Positions 49,356 through 58,734 of a stretch of DNA of 64,000 bases are shown in pieces. Positions within the stretch are counted from its first letter, which is position 1; each line of letters opens with the position of its first letter. Below the pieces are notes generated by a model. It saw only the letters and a program-made list of their open reading frames with translations. It was not told where the DNA came from and did not search any database. Made by a program: the position numbers and the translations under genes. The DNA is from Arthrobacter oryzae (GTDB taxonomy: Bacteria > Actinomycetota > Actinomycetes > Actinomycetales > Micrococcaceae). The stretch lies in the NCBI RefSeq assembly GCF_030718995.1, contig NZ_CP132204.1, positions 434,001-498,000 of the forward strand. Direction: 5' to 3'.

Positions 49356-50627
49356 CTAGGGGACGGGATTCCGTGCGTCGTACTTCAGGAACCCCGATTG
49401 CCGGCGTGCCACCGCCCAGGCCACGGCGATGCACAACAGGCCGCCCAGCAACAACACCCAACCTTCACTCAAAAGTTTAGTGCCGCCGCCCGCCAGCATG
49501 TCCCCGATCCGCGGGCCGCCGGCAACCACCACTACAAAGACGCCCTGGAGCCGTCCGCGCAGGTGGTCCGGCGTGGCCGCCTGGAGGATGGTGGTGCGGA
49601 AGACGGCGCTCACGGAATCCGAGATGCCCGCAAGGGCGCAGCACAGCGCGGCGGGCAGCAGCCACCACGTCACGCCGTCGGCACCGGAGCGTCCGGCCAG
49701 CACCACCACCAGCCCGAATCCGGCAATGGACGCACCCCAGCCCATGACGGACCACACCACGGCGGCCCCCTGCCGGCGGATGCCTCCCAGCGGCCCGGAG
49801 AAGAGCCCGGCCAGGAACGCCCCCACGGCCGTCGATGCCAGGAGCACGCCCACTGTGGCCTCCCCGCCGCCGATCATCACCGCGCCGATGGCCGGCATCA
49901 GGGCGCGGGGCTGCGCGAAAATCATGGCCACGAGGTCGATCACGAACGTCATGCGGAGGTTGGGCCGCGTGCCCAGGAAGCGGAACCCCTCCAGCACGGA
50001 GCGCAGCCCGGCGCGGTGCACCACCTTCCCCGGCGGCATCGGCGGAAGCTTCAGCAGGGCCCAGAAGGCAAACGCGAAGCTCGCGACGTCGAGGGTGTAG
50101 GTCCAGCCGAAGCCCACCCACGCCACCAGCACGCCGGCCAGGAGCGGACCGGCGGTCATGGCCAGGCCGAAGCTGACCATGCTCAGCGCGTTGGCCGCGG
50201 GCAGGAGTTCCTTGCGGACCAGCATCGGGATGATGGCGCTGCGGGCAGGCTGGTTGATGGCCTGCGCCCCGCTTTGCACGGCAACCAGCAGGTACAGCAG
50301 CCACACGTTCCCCACGTCCAGCCAGGCCTGCGCGGCCAGCCCCGCCGTCGTCAGCCACAGCACGGTAGTGGCCAGGAGGGCCACCCTGCGGCGGTCGTGG
50401 GCGTCGGCGATGGAGCCGCCCAGCAGGCCTCCCAGCACCAGCGGAACCAGCGCGAAGATACTCAACAGCCCTACGTAGAGGCTGTCCTCCGTCAGCCGGT
50501 AGACCTCCAGGCTCACCGCGACCAGCGTGAGCTGGCTGCCCAGGTTGGAGACGGCTGATCCCAGCCAGAGCCTGCGGAAGGCAGGGCTCTCGCGCAGCGG
50601 AGTGATGTCAGCCAGAAGTTTTCCCAC
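49356..50627 (-). CDS. MFS exporter (EntS-like)
   Basis: 423 residues with about twelve membrane helices. The start 'LRESPAFRRLWLGSAVSNLGSQLTLVAVSLEVYRLTEDSLYVGLL' and 'GGLLGGSIADAHDRRRVALLAT' are hallmarks of the EntS/DHA3 branch. Members export siderophores or drugs, but no siderophore genes are adjacent. Same strand as htpX, separated by 57 bp. Divergent from the HIT-like gene. Confidence 0.87.
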   Translation of the reverse strand: MGKLLADITPLRESPAFRRLWLGSAVSNLGSQLTLVAVSLEVYRLTEDSLYVGLLSIFALVPLVLGGLLGGSIADAHDRRRVALLATTVLWLTTAGLAAQAWLDVGNVWLLYLLVAVQSGAQAINQPARSAIIPMLVRKELLPAANALSMVSFGLAMTAGPLLAGVLVAWVGFGWTYTLDVASFAFAFWALLKLPPMPPGKVVHRAGLRSVLEGFRFLGTRPNLRMTFVIDLVAMIFAQPRALMPAIGAVMIGGGEATVGVLLASTAVGAFLAGLFSGPLGGIRRQGAAVVWSVMGWGASIAGFGLVVVLAGRSGADGVTWWLLPAALCCALAGISDSVSAVFRTTILQAATPDHLRGRLQGVFVVVVAGGPRIGDMLAGGGTKLLSEGWVLLLGGLLCIAVAWAVARRQSGFLKYDARNPVP

Positions 50628-50713
50628 CGGGCAACTCTAGCCGCGCCCCGGGCGGGAAGTTTCCGGGTCTTGATAGTCTCGGGCGGGGATACACCACGGC
50701 GGAAGGAGCACGG

Positions 50714-51529
50714 ATGCAGTTGTCCAGGCGGCTGCTCTACGGCTCGGAACTGTGGGAGGTGACCCGGCCACGGACTCCGCTGACCTACGGCCACCTGATG
50801 ATCCGGCTCAGCAATCCGGCAACGGCCCTCGACATCCGGTCCGCCACCGACTGGCTGCGCTGCCACAACGCTGCCCGCAGGGCACTGGCCGACGTCCTCG
50901 GGGCGGACACGTGCACCCTGCTGTTCGCCCATCGCTGGCATGCGCTGGGAGCTTCGATCGGCGAGCCGGCTGCGGAGTCCTCCACCCCCACGTTCCACCT
51001 GTTCGGCCGCTGGGCCGGCGAACCTGTCACCCCGGCCGAGCAGCTCGCCCTGCCTGCCCAGCGCCGGAAGCCGGCGCCGGAGCGGGACCTGGACAAGTAC
51101 GACGCCGGGCTGCGCACCGCGTTGCTGAAGGCGGCAGGCACTGCCGCGGGCTGGACAGCTGTCGGCGGCCGGGACGAAACCGGCTCCGCCGTCGGCACGG
51201 CCGCCGGCCAGGACGCAGCGGTGCCGCTGCCCGCCATCCGCACCTGGACGCCGTCGGCCCCTGCCGGCCCGGACCATACGGTCCTGGCCCCGGAGCGCGC
51301 CATCGGCTCCGTGGAGGACGTGGCCCCGGCTGAACTGCTGGCGCTGGCGGCGGCCCTGGAAGCCCTGGCACTGCGACAGGCCGTCACGGGACTGAGCTGC
51401 ATCGTCCCGGATGCCGCCGTCACGGGCGGCCGGCTGGAGCTGCATGCGCTGGGCCGCTCAGCCGGCGAGTCCGTCAACCCGTTCGACATGTTGCTGCGTT
51501 CACCGGAAGTTAGCCCGGCCTTATTGTGA
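50714..51529 (+). CDS. Uncharacterised protein, weakly HIT-like
   Basis: 271 residues. The N-terminal 'LWEVTRPRTPLTYGHLMIRLSNP' (about residues 13-35) recalls the strand-turn of HIT nucleotide hydrolases (x-P-x-x-x-G-H-L-x-x), and 'TPTFHLFGRWAGE' lies where the His triad would be, but only one His remains. The middle is Ala/Gly-rich and low in conserved features; the end 'LELHALGRSAGESVNPFDMLLR' is distinctive. If the HIT link is right the enzyme is degenerate or divergent. Its last codons overlap the operator of the following Fur gene. Confidence 0.55.
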   Translation: MQLSRRLLYGSELWEVTRPRTPLTYGHLMIRLSNPATALDIRSATDWLRCHNAARRALADVLGADTCTLLFAHRWHALGASIGEPAAESSTPTFHLFGRWAGEPVTPAEQLALPAQRRKPAPERDLDKYDAGLRTALLKAAGTAAGWTAVGGRDETGSAVGTAAGQDAAVPLPAIRTWTPSAPAGPDHTVLAPERAIGSVEDVAPAELLALAAALEALALRQAVTGLSCIVPDAAVTGGRLELHALGRSAGESVNPFDMLLRSPEVSPALL

Positions 51530-51543
51530 TTTAGTCATAATAA
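51521..51543 (+). promoter_or_regulatory. Fur/PerR-type box upstream of furA-katA
   Basis: A 23-bp AT-rich imperfect palindrome with outer TTATT/AATAA and inner TGA/TCA. It covers the last three codons of the upstream gene and ends 16 bp before the Fur-family ATG. Placement and base composition fit autoregulation by the Fur-family protein. Confidence 0.7.
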
Positions 51544-51559
51544 GTGCTTGAATGGGGCT

Positions 51560-52027
51560 ATGACAGTTCACGAGGCCGGCCAGGATGCATGGGCTGCTGC
51601 CCTGCGCGCCCACGGCCGCCGGGTGACCAAACAGCGGCTGGCGGTGCTTACCGCCGTCGAACGCCACCCGCACTCGCCGGCCGAAAGCATCCTTGCCGCC
51701 GCACGCGAGGAACTGCCGGAGATGACCGCGCAGTCCGTCTATGTGGTCCTCGGCGACCTCACCGACCTGCACATGCTGCGCCGGTTTGAACCGCCGCATT
51801 CCCCCGCGCTGTATGAGACGCGGGTGGGCGACAACCACCACCACGCCATCTGCATCAGCTGCGGACGCGTGGAAGACGTGGACTGCGCCGTCGGCCATGC
51901 CCCCTGCCTCACCCCGCACTGGGACGAACACTCCAAGCCGATGACCATCCAGATCGCTGACGTTATGTACCAGGGCATCTGCCAGGACTGCCAGCGCACC
52001 CAAAAGCTACCCGCCGAACGAAACTAA
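51560..52027 (+). CDS. Fur-family regulator (FurA/PerR-type) of catalase
   Basis: 155 residues from the ATG at 51560 (an in-frame TTG at 51548 is possible; the GGGG before the ATG is a weak site). Winged helix '[26 protein letters not shown]' and '[18 protein letters not shown]'. Regulatory metal site H-H-H in [12 protein letters not shown], with structural C-x-x-C pairs CISC (about 101-104) and CQDC (about 142-145). Lying 26 bp before katA under a Fur-type box, it probably represses itself and catalase and responds to peroxide or iron. Confidence 0.9.
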   Translation: MTVHEAGQDAWAAALRAHGRRVTKQRLAVLTAVERHPHSPAESILAAAREELPEMTAQSVYVVLGDLTDLHMLRRFEPPHSPALYETRVGDNHHHAICISCGRVEDVDCAVGHAPCLTPHWDEHSKPMTIQIADVMYQGICQDCQRTQKLPAERN

Positions 52028-52053
52028 GCAAGAAACCCAACCAAAGGAGAAAG

Positions 52054-53553
52054 ATGACTCTGAACATCTCCGCGCCCGCTGTGTCCACCACACAGTCCGG
52101 TGCTCCCGTCACTTCCGACGCACACTCGAAGGCTGTCGGCGCTGACGGCGCCATCATCCTGACCGACCACTACCTGATCGAGAAGCTCGCCCAGTTCAAC
52201 CGCGAGCGCGTTCCGGAGCGTGTTGTCCACGCCAAGGGCGGCGGAGCGTTCGGCAAGTTCACCACCACCGAGGACGTTTCCAAGTACACCAAGGCTGCCT
52301 TCCTGCAGCCGGGCGTGGACACCGAAATGCTGATCCGCTTCTCTTCCGTGGCCGGCGAGAACGGCTCCCCCGACACCTGGCGCGACCCCCGCGGTTTCGC
52401 CGTCAAGTTCTACACCTCCGAGGGCAACTACGACCTCGTGGGCAACAACACCCCGGTGTTCTTCATCCGCGACGGCATCAAGTTCCCGGACTTCATCCAC
52501 TCGCAGAAGCGCCTCCCGGGCACCCACCTGCGCGACGCCGACATGCAGTGGGACTTCTGGACCCTGTCCCCCGAGTCCGCACACCAGGTCACCTGGCTGA
52601 TGGGTGACCGCGGCCTGCCGGCTTCCTGGCGTGAAATGCAGGGCTACGGCTCGCACACCTACCAGTGGATCAATGCCGAGGGCGAGCGCTTCTGGGTCAA
52701 GTACCACTTCAAGTCCAACCAGGGCGTCAAGACCATCACGGGCGACGAGGCAGAGGCACTGGCCGGTTCGGACGCGGACTTCTACATCCGCGACCTGCAG
52801 GAGAACATTGCCGCCGGCAACTTCCCCTCCTGGGACCTGCACGTCCAGGTCATGCCGTACGAGGACGCCAAGACCTACCGCTTCAACCCGTTCGACCTCA
52901 CCAAGGTGTGGCCGCACGCTGACTACCCGCTGATCAAGGTGGGCACCATGGAGCTGAACCGCAACCCGGAGAACTACTTCGCGCAGATCGAGCAGGCCAC
53001 CTTTGCGCCGTCGAACTTCGTACCGGGCATCGCCGCGTCCCCGGACAAGATGCTGCAGGCCCGCATCTTCTCCTACGCCGACGCACACCGCTACCGCGTG
53101 GGCACCAACCACGCCCAGATCCCGGTGAACCAGCCGAAGAACCAGGTCAACAACTACAGCCAGGACGGCGCCGGGCGTTACCACTTCAACGCCCCCTCCG
53201 TTCCGGTCTACGCCCCGAACTCGGTGGGCGGCCCCGCTGCTGTCGAGCCTGCTGTCGCAGGCGGCGGCTGGGAGAACGACGGCGAGCTGACGCTCTCCGC
53301 GCACTCCCTCCACGCTGAGGACGGCGACTTCGGCCAGGCCGGCACGCTGTACCGCGAAGTGTTCGACGACGGCGCCAAGGCCCGCCTGCTGGACACCATC
53401 ACCGGTGCCGTGGGCGGCGTGAAGAACGCCGACATCAAGGAACGCGCCATCCAGTACTGGACCAACGTTGACGCCGAGCTCGGCGCCAAGCTGCGCGCCA
53501 ACTTGGGCGCAGGCCAGACCGAGTCCGACGCCGAGGCAGCCAACAAGCTGTAG
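52054..53553 (+). CDS. katA: Monofunctional heme catalase
   Basis: 499 residues; AAAGGAGA before the ATG. Distal His in [13 protein letters not shown] (about residue 59), distal Asn in [11 protein letters not shown] (about 132), proximal Tyr heme ligand in [14 protein letters not shown] (about 342). Length fits small-subunit clade 3 catalases. It decomposes hydrogen peroxide. It is transcribed with the Fur-family gene 26 bp upstream and is followed by an unusual repeat array. Confidence 0.95.
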   Translation: MTLNISAPAVSTTQSGAPVTSDAHSKAVGADGAIILTDHYLIEKLAQFNRERVPERVVHAKGGGAFGKFTTTEDVSKYTKAAFLQPGVDTEMLIRFSSVAGENGSPDTWRDPRGFAVKFYTSEGNYDLVGNNTPVFFIRDGIKFPDFIHSQKRLPGTHLRDADMQWDFWTLSPESAHQVTWLMGDRGLPASWREMQGYGSHTYQWINAEGERFWVKYHFKSNQGVKTITGDEAEALAGSDADFYIRDLQENIAAGNFPSWDLHVQVMPYEDAKTYRFNPFDLTKVWPHADYPLIKVGTMELNRNPENYFAQIEQATFAPSNFVPGIAASPDKMLQARIFSYADAHRYRVGTNHAQIPVNQPKNQVNNYSQDGAGRYHFNAPSVPVYAPNSVGGPAAVEPAVAGGGWENDGELTLSAHSLHAEDGDFGQAGTLYREVFDDGAKARLLDTITGAVGGVKNADIKERAIQYWTNVDAELGAKLRANLGAGQTESDAEAANKL

Positions 53554-53597
53554 CCTCCCCGGCGGCTCCCCCGGGCGCCGCCGATCGCGATTCACCT

Positions 53598-53697
53598 GAA
53601 CACCCCGCTTCACCCGAACACCCCGCTGCGGAGCATCCGCGGCGGGGTGTTCTGCGTAGGGCGGGGTGTTCTGCGTAGGGCGGGGTGTTCTGCGTAC
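53598..53697. repeat. Hairpin plus 19-bp tandem repeat array downstream of katA
   Basis: GAACACCCCGC occurs at 53598-53608 and 53616-53626. Its complement GCGGGGTGTTC occurs inside three tandem 19-bp units GGCGGGGTGTTCTGCGTAG at 53641-53659, 53660-53678 and 53679-53697 (last base differs). The middle forms the hairpin core GCGGA-GCA-TCCGC. Two left arms can thus pair with any of three right arms. It probably began as the katA terminator and was expanded. Confidence 0.88.
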
Positions 53698-53762
53698 GGG
53701 GTATTTCCACATAGCCGGTGCCGCTTCTGGTTGCCTCGGCGCGGGGTCCCTAGGATCACACC

Positions 53763-54398
53763 ATGACTACTTTCCACGGCATCCCCGCAGGGGCCTTCGC
53801 GTTCTATGCGGAACTTGAGGACAACAACAACCGGGAGTGGTGGCTGGAGCACAAGGAAAGCTACGCCAGCCTGGTCCGGGATCCGCTCACGGCGCTGCTG
53901 GCAGAGCTGGAACCGCGGTTCGGGCCGGGGAAGATCTTCCGGCCCAACCGGGACATCAGGTTCTCGCAGGACAAATCGCCCTACAAGACGGCCCAGGGCG
54001 CCTTCGCCTCGGCGCAGGAGGGCGTGGGGTACTACCTCCAGGTCAGCGCGGACGGGCTGCTGGTGGGCGGCGGATACCACTCCCACTCCCCCGCCCAACT
54101 GGCCCGCTTCCGGAACTCGGTGGATGCGTCCGGGACAGGTGAATCCCTCCGGCAGATCGTCGACAACGTGGCCGCTGCCGGTTTTGCCGTGGAAGGCGAG
54201 AAACTCAAAACCGTGCCGCGCGGCTACAGCCGGGACCACCCCCGGGCGGAGCTGCTCAAGCACAAGTCGCTGTCAGCCGGCATCAAGCTGGGCCAGCCGG
54301 ACTGGCTGGAATCGCCCGCCGCCGCGCGGGAGATCGCCGCGCTCTGGGAAAAACTCCGCCCGCTGGTGGATTGGGTGGGCCGGCACGCGTCGCCGTGA
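53763..54398 (+). CDS. DUF2461 family protein
   Basis: 211 residues matching the DUF2461/TIGR02453 family over its length: 'DNNNREWWLEHKESYASLVRDPL' (about residues 19-41), 'FRPNRDIRFSQDKSPYKT', 'GVGYYLQVSADGLLVGGGYH' and 'RDHPRAELLKHKSL'. Family function is unknown; it is widespread in bacteria and some fungi. It stands alone between katA and the convergent ABC operon. Confidence 0.9.
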   Translation: MTTFHGIPAGAFAFYAELEDNNNREWWLEHKESYASLVRDPLTALLAELEPRFGPGKIFRPNRDIRFSQDKSPYKTAQGAFASAQEGVGYYLQVSADGLLVGGGYHSHSPAQLARFRNSVDASGTGESLRQIVDNVAAAGFAVEGEKLKTVPRGYSRDHPRAELLKHKSLSAGIKLGQPDWLESPAAAREIAALWEKLRPLVDWVGRHASP

Positions 54399-54482
54399 CA
54401 GCCCGGCCGGATTACCTGCCCCGGCTGCGCCGTGCGCCGGGTTACGGGGCTGCGCCGTGGCACAGCGAGGCGCGCGGACCGA

Positions 54483-55349
54483 TCAGACGGTTGCCGTGCC
54501 CGCCGTGGAAGTCCCCGCAGCGGCCGGCCGGTGGCCCTTCTTCGCGAGCTGGATTTGCTCGTAGACGTGGTGCCTGAGTTCTGTGAAGCGCGGCAGTGAA
54601 CGGGTTTCCAACTGGTCGCGGTTTTCCGGGAGGTCGATCACTATGTCCTCTTGGATGACGGTCGGGGAGCTGGAGAGAATGATGACCCGTTCGCCAAGGT
54701 AGACGGATTCGTCAATGTCGTGCGTGACGAAGAGCACCGTCACGCCGAACTTCTTCCAGACCACGCGGATCAGGTCCTCCAGGTCCGCGCGGGTCTGGGC
54801 GTCCACGGCCGCGAACGGTTCGTCCATCAGCAGGACCTCCGGCTGGTAGGCGATCGCACGGGCGATCGCCACACGCTGCTGCATGCCCCCGGAAAGCTGC
54901 CACGGGTAGGACCGCGGAACGTCGGACAGGCCAACGGCCTCGAGCGCCTCGTCGACGATCCGGTCACGCTCCGCCTTTGGCATGCCCTGGTTCTTCAGCG
55001 GAAGCTCCACGTTGTCACGGACCCTCATCCACGGGAAGAGCGAGCGGCCGTATTCCTGGAACACCACGGCCATCTTCTTGGGCGGACCGGAGACGCGCTT
55101 GCCGTCCAGCAGGACTTCACCCGCGGTAGGGGCCATCAGCCCTGAGATACATTTCAGGAGGGTGGTCTTCCCGGACCCGGACGGGCCCACCAGGCAGGCC
55201 AACTCGCCCGCGCGCAGATCGAACGTCAGGTTCCGGACCGCTTCGACGTCGCCGCCGTCGGTCTGGTAAACCTTCTTCAGTCCGCGGACGGAGAGCATCG
55301 GCTCCCGGGCGCCTTGATCCCGGGCCCCGTGAGTTGGGTCAGGCTGCAT
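54483..55349 (-). CDS. ABC transporter ATP-binding protein (NitT/TauT type), second operon
   Basis: 288 residues. Walker A GPSGSGKTTLL (about residues 57-67), signature LSGGMQQRVAIARAIAY, Walker B VLLMDEPFAAVDAQT, switch His in FVTHDIDES. The start overlaps the end of the preceding permease by 11 bp. Last gene of a four-gene operon (binding protein, permease, permease, ATPase). Relative to the 4783 ATPase it has a similar core but belongs to a different transporter. Substrate unknown. Confidence 0.92.
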   Translation of the reverse strand: MQPDPTHGARDQGAREPMLSVRGLKKVYQTDGGDVEAVRNLTFDLRAGELACLVGPSGSGKTTLLKCISGLMAPTAGEVLLDGKRVSGPPKKMAVVFQEYGRSLFPWMRVRDNVELPLKNQGMPKAERDRIVDEALEAVGLSDVPRSYPWQLSGGMQQRVAIARAIAYQPEVLLMDEPFAAVDAQTRADLEDLIRVVWKKFGVTVLFVTHDIDESVYLGERVIILSSSPTVIQEDIVIDLPENRDQLETRSLPRFTELRHHVYEQIQLAKKGHRPAAAGTSTAGTATV

Positions 55350-56112
55350 TTTCTACCTCTTTCTGGCCGTGGTACCAGCGCAGGATGTTCCGCTCGGCCC
55401 ACTGGAAGATGAATGACATGCCCACGCCCAGCAGGCCGAGAACCACGATGCCGGACCACATTTCCGGGATGGCGAAAGACCGCTGGAACTGGACGATGGT
55501 GAAGCCCAGTCCTGACGAAGAGGCAAACATTTCGGAGATGACCATCAGGATCAGGCCCAGGGACAGCGACTGGCGCACGCCGGCCAGGATCTGCGGGCTT
55601 GCGGACGGCAGCACCAGGTAACGGACACGGGCCCAGCCGGAGATGCCGTAGGTGTGGGTGGAGTCGGAGAGTACGGGGTCGACGGCCCGGACGCCCTCGA
55701 TGGTGTTCAGCAGCACCGGCCAGACGCAGCCGGAGATGATGACAACCACCTTCATGGAGTCGGTGATACCCATAAGCAGCATCAGCACGGGAACCAGGAC
55801 GGGCGGCGGGACGGACCGGAAGAATTCCAGCGTGGGCTCCAGCAGCGCCCGCAGCCATGTGATCGATCCGATGAGGACGCCGCCGACGACGCCGATGATG
55901 ATTGCCGCCACCACGCCCACCAGGAGCCGTCCAACGCTCGGCAGGACATCGGTGAAGAAACGCTCCCCGAACCAGACCTCCCCGAACGTTCCGACCAGGC
56001 TGGCAGGAGTGGGGACGAAGAAGTTCGGCTTCCCCAGCGTAGAGGCCCACCAGATCAGGACCAGAAGGACCGGCAGGCCCAGGATGTAGCCGAGTGTCTT
56101 CAGGACTTTCAT
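55339..56112 (-). CDS. ABC transporter permease (NitT/TauT type), second operon, subunit 2
   Basis: 257 residues, about six helices, with the EAA-like loop 'SDSTHTYGISGWARVRYLVLPSASPQIL' (about residues 150-177). The ATG overlaps the stop of the other permease by 4 bp. Two distinct permease genes in one NitT/TauT operon is less common than a single homodimeric permease and suggests a heterodimeric channel. Confidence 0.91.
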   Translation of the reverse strand: MKVLKTLGYILGLPVLLVLIWWASTLGKPNFFVPTPASLVGTFGEVWFGERFFTDVLPSVGRLLVGVVAAIIIGVVGGVLIGSITWLRALLEPTLEFFRSVPPPVLVPVLMLLMGITDSMKVVVIISGCVWPVLLNTIEGVRAVDPVLSDSTHTYGISGWARVRYLVLPSASPQILAGVRQSLSLGLILMVISEMFASSSGLGFTIVQFQRSFAIPEMWSGIVVLGLLGVGMSFIFQWAERNILRWYHGQKEVENAA

Positions 56113-56951
56113 ACGATCACCTCGGAACGGACGGAGGAGTGCCAGGACAGCGTCTTCTTCTCGATAAAGCGCATCAGCACGTTGATCGCCACGCCGATCA
56201 GGCCGGTCGCGAGCACCAAGGCATACATGCCGGAGATGGCGCCGCCAGACTGCGCGAGGGCGATTTCACGGCCCAGGCCCGGCGAGCCGATCACCAGTTC
56301 CGCCGTGATGGCCAGGACCAGCGCCACCGTGGCAGCGAGCCGGACTCCGGTCATCAGGTAGGGCAAGGCGGTGGGGAACACCACATAGCGGATCCGGGCC
56401 ATCCGGCCCAGGCCGTAGGTCTTCGCCGTGTTGTTGGCGACCATGTCCACGTCGGCCACTCCGTAGAGGACCTGGATCAGGACCTGCCAGAAGGCAGCAT
56501 AGGTGATCAGCATCAGGGAGGATTCGATCTTCACGCCGAAGAGCAGCACCGCGAGGGGGATCAGCGCCACGGACGGGATGGGGCGCAGGAATTCAACCGT
56601 GGAGTTGGTGGCCTGACGCAGGAAATTGCTGGAGCCGATGATGAACCCGGCCAGCACCGCCAGGGAGACGGCGATGATCAGGCCCAGGAACCAGGCCTTC
56701 ATGGTTTCGCCCACCGAAACCCAGAAGGCCGTAAGTCCGAAGTCCACAACCAGGGCTGCAATGACCTCACTCGCGGGCGGCAGATAGCGGGCATCGATCA
56801 GGCCGAGCCGGGGAATGAGCTCCCAGGTGACCAGGAACCCGAGGATCCCCGCCAAGCCGAGCAGTTGCTTCGTCGGCATCTTGCGCACCTGCCGGCGGGG
56901 CCGCTCCACACCGGGAGCGGCACCACCGGAGGTTTGGGTCGTTGAACTCAC
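56109..56951 (-). CDS. ABC transporter permease (NitT/TauT type), second operon, subunit 1
   Basis: 280 residues with a ~25-residue basic N-terminus (RPRRQVRKMPTK) and about six helices. EAA-like loop 'ANNTAKTYGLGRMARIRYVVFPTALPYL' (about residues 175-202). The start overlaps the binding-protein stop (56948-56951). Pairs with the following permease. Confidence 0.91.
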   Translation of the reverse strand: MSSTTQTSGGAAPGVERPRRQVRKMPTKQLLGLAGILGFLVTWELIPRLGLIDARYLPPASEVIAALVVDFGLTAFWVSVGETMKAWFLGLIIAVSLAVLAGFIIGSSNFLRQATNSTVEFLRPIPSVALIPLAVLLFGVKIESSLMLITYAAFWQVLIQVLYGVADVDMVANNTAKTYGLGRMARIRYVVFPTALPYLMTGVRLAATVALVLAITAELVIGSPGLGREIALAQSGGAISGMYALVLATGLIGVAINVLMRFIEKKTLSWHSSVRSEVIV

Positions 56952-57934
56952 GGGAGGAGGTCGTCTGCGCTCGGGGCCTTGCCCAGCGTCCCGTACTTGG
57001 CTGCAGCGTCGCCGAGGGTCTTGAACGCGTCTTCATTGAATTCAACGCGGTACCGGGGAAGGATCATTTTGGCCCGGGTGGCCTCATCGATCTTGGTGTA
57101 GGTGCCCACGATCTCGCGGACTTCCTCCGGATGCTCCTGCGCGTATTCGAGGGACTTGTTCATCGCGCGGGTGAACTTCTGCGTCAGCTCAGCCTTGCCT
57201 GAGATGGTGTCCGCCTTGGTGAAGTAGCCGGCGATGTCCAGTTCCGGACTCATCTGGACGAAGTTCGAGGAGACGATCGTGCCGCCTTCAGCCACAGCCT
57301 TGGACAGGAACGGCTCCAGGATCCACGCCGCATCCACCTGCTTGTTGGCCAGGGCCGCCGGGGCGTCCGGGAAGGCAACCTCCACGAACTTCACGCTCTT
57401 GGGGTCTCCTCCGTCCTTTTCGATGACCGACTTGATGGTGGTGTCGCCGATATTGGAGAGGTTGTTCACCGAAACTGTCTTGCCGGCAAGGTCTTTCGCG
57501 GACTTGATGCTGGACCCGGCCGGGGCCACCACACCTCCGATGTCCTTGCCCTCTTCGCCGGTGGTGGAGGCCCCGTTGGCCACGAACTTCAGGTCGAGGC
57601 CCTTGTCCTTGGCGACCATCACCGAGATCAGGTTGGAGAAGGCGAAGTCGAAGCTGCCGCTGACGACGCCGGGAACGATCGCCGCGCCGCCCGTGGCAGT
57701 CTGGATGTCGAGCTGGAGGCCTTCTTCCTTGAAGAAGCCCTGCTTGTCGCCCAGGTAGATGGGTGCGCAGTCGACGATGGGAATGACGCCGACGCTGACC
57801 TTGGTCAGGTCCGACCCTCCGCCGGCGGTTCCCGTTGCAGTTCCACCGCCGGTGGAACTGGGCGAGCCACTGCCGCAGGCCGACAAGCCCAGAACGGAGG
57901 CGGCTGCCAGCACGGCAATAAAACGACGTTTCAT
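56948..57934 (-). CDS. ABC transporter substrate-binding lipoprotein (NitT/TauT type), second operon
   Basis: 328 residues from the ATG at 57934 (AAAGGAG seven bases upstream). Signal peptide with lipobox L-S-A-C (Cys about residue 20), then a Gly/Ser/Thr spacer. 'VGVIPIVDCAPIYLGDKQGFFKEEGLQLD' and 'SLKDLAGKTVSVNNLSNIGDTTI'-like segments match the SsuA/THI5-like fold. Leading gene of the operon, behind a 19-bp inverted repeat. The ligand could be a sulfonate, nitrate, thiamin precursor or aromatic acid; nothing here decides. Confidence 0.88.
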   Translation of the reverse strand: MKRRFIAVLAAASVLGLSACGSGSPSSTGGGTATGTAGGGSDLTKVSVGVIPIVDCAPIYLGDKQGFFKEEGLQLDIQTATGGAAIVPGVVSGSFDFAFSNLISVMVAKDKGLDLKFVANGASTTGEEGKDIGGVVAPAGSSIKSAKDLAGKTVSVNNLSNIGDTTIKSVIEKDGGDPKSVKFVEVAFPDAPAALANKQVDAAWILEPFLSKAVAEGGTIVSSNFVQMSPELDIAGYFTKADTISGKAELTQKFTRAMNKSLEYAQEHPEEVREIVGTYTKIDEATRAKMILPRYRVEFNEDAFKTLGDAAAKYGTLGKAPSADDLLP

Positions 57935-57986
57935 GTTCACTCCTTTGTGCCCATTGACTTGGCAGTGATGAGCCTCCAAGCCGCAA

Positions 57987-58005
57987 ATGTTCGCTCTTCG
58001 AACAT
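57987..58005. promoter_or_regulatory. Perfect inverted repeat in promoter of second ABC operon
   Basis: ATGTTCG-CTCTT-CGAACAT, followed by a third half-site GTTCAAAC at about 58008-58015. It lies 53 bp upstream of the binding-protein start. It differs in sequence from the palindrome at the tetR gene, so it may bind another regulator. Confidence 0.6.
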
Positions 58006-58128
58006 CTGTTCAAACAATCCGATCTAAGCATGATGCGAGGTCAACCGCACCTACTTAAGGGTCATTGTTACAGCTCTGAGACGACGGAGTAAGGGCCGCC
58101 GGTCCCGTGCCGACGCGAGGCCGGGAGG

Positions 58129-58734
58129 TCAGACGTGCTGGCCCTCCGTGGCCAGGCGGTGCTCCAGGTTCGAGAAGAACACGGCAACCATCAGCTCGAA
58201 TGCCTTGGTGGCTTCCTCGGGCTGGTTCATCACCACAAAGTCGAACTGCAGGCCGTAGAACGTGGAGGTGAAGAGGCGCGCGTCGGTGTCGGCGAATTCC
58301 GGACGGATCCCCTGCACCACCAGCCAGTCACGGGCTTTTTCGTGGAGCATGCGGAAGTGGTCCTGGGCGGTTCCGCGGGGCGAGGATGCCACCACGTCCT
58401 GCGCGGTGGCCTCGAACTCAAGCCTGGCCAGGTGGCGGTTCCGCTGGGCCATGGTCCACTGCCAGGACTCCATCAGGTAGGACCGCCAGGCCTCCCTGTC
58501 GATGTCCCGGACGTCCGTGGTGCGCATGCTGTCCAGCCGGGATTCGATGGAGCCGATGATCTCGTTGACCAGCTGTTCGCGGTTGCCGAAGTGATAGACC
58601 AGCACGTAGGAGCTGATGCCCAGGCCGTCCGCCAGGCTCCGGAACGTGAGCTCAGCGAGCGTTTTATCCATCAGGTAATCCTGAATGGCGGACAACAACT
58701 CCACCTTGCGTTCCGGTTTAACAGCTTTGGCCAT
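58129..58734 (-). CDS. TetR-family transcriptional regulator
   Basis: 201 residues. N-terminal helix-turn-helix at about residues 25-55 ('LTFRSLADGLGISSYVLVYHFGNREQLVNEII'). The C-terminal ligand domain is variable. It lies 194 bp upstream of the second ABC operon on the same strand, so it is a candidate regulator of that operon. Its start codon sits inside a 41-bp perfect palindrome, suggesting autoregulation. No clear ribosome site is visible before the ATG. Confidence 0.88.
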   Translation of the reverse strand: MAKAVKPERKVELLSAIQDYLMDKTLAELTFRSLADGLGISSYVLVYHFGNREQLVNEIIGSIESRLDSMRTTDVRDIDREAWRSYLMESWQWTMAQRNRHLARLEFEATAQDVVASSPRGTAQDHFRMLHEKARDWLVVQGIRPEFADTDARLFTSTFYGLQFDFVVMNQPEEATKAFELMVAVFFSNLEHRLATEGQHV

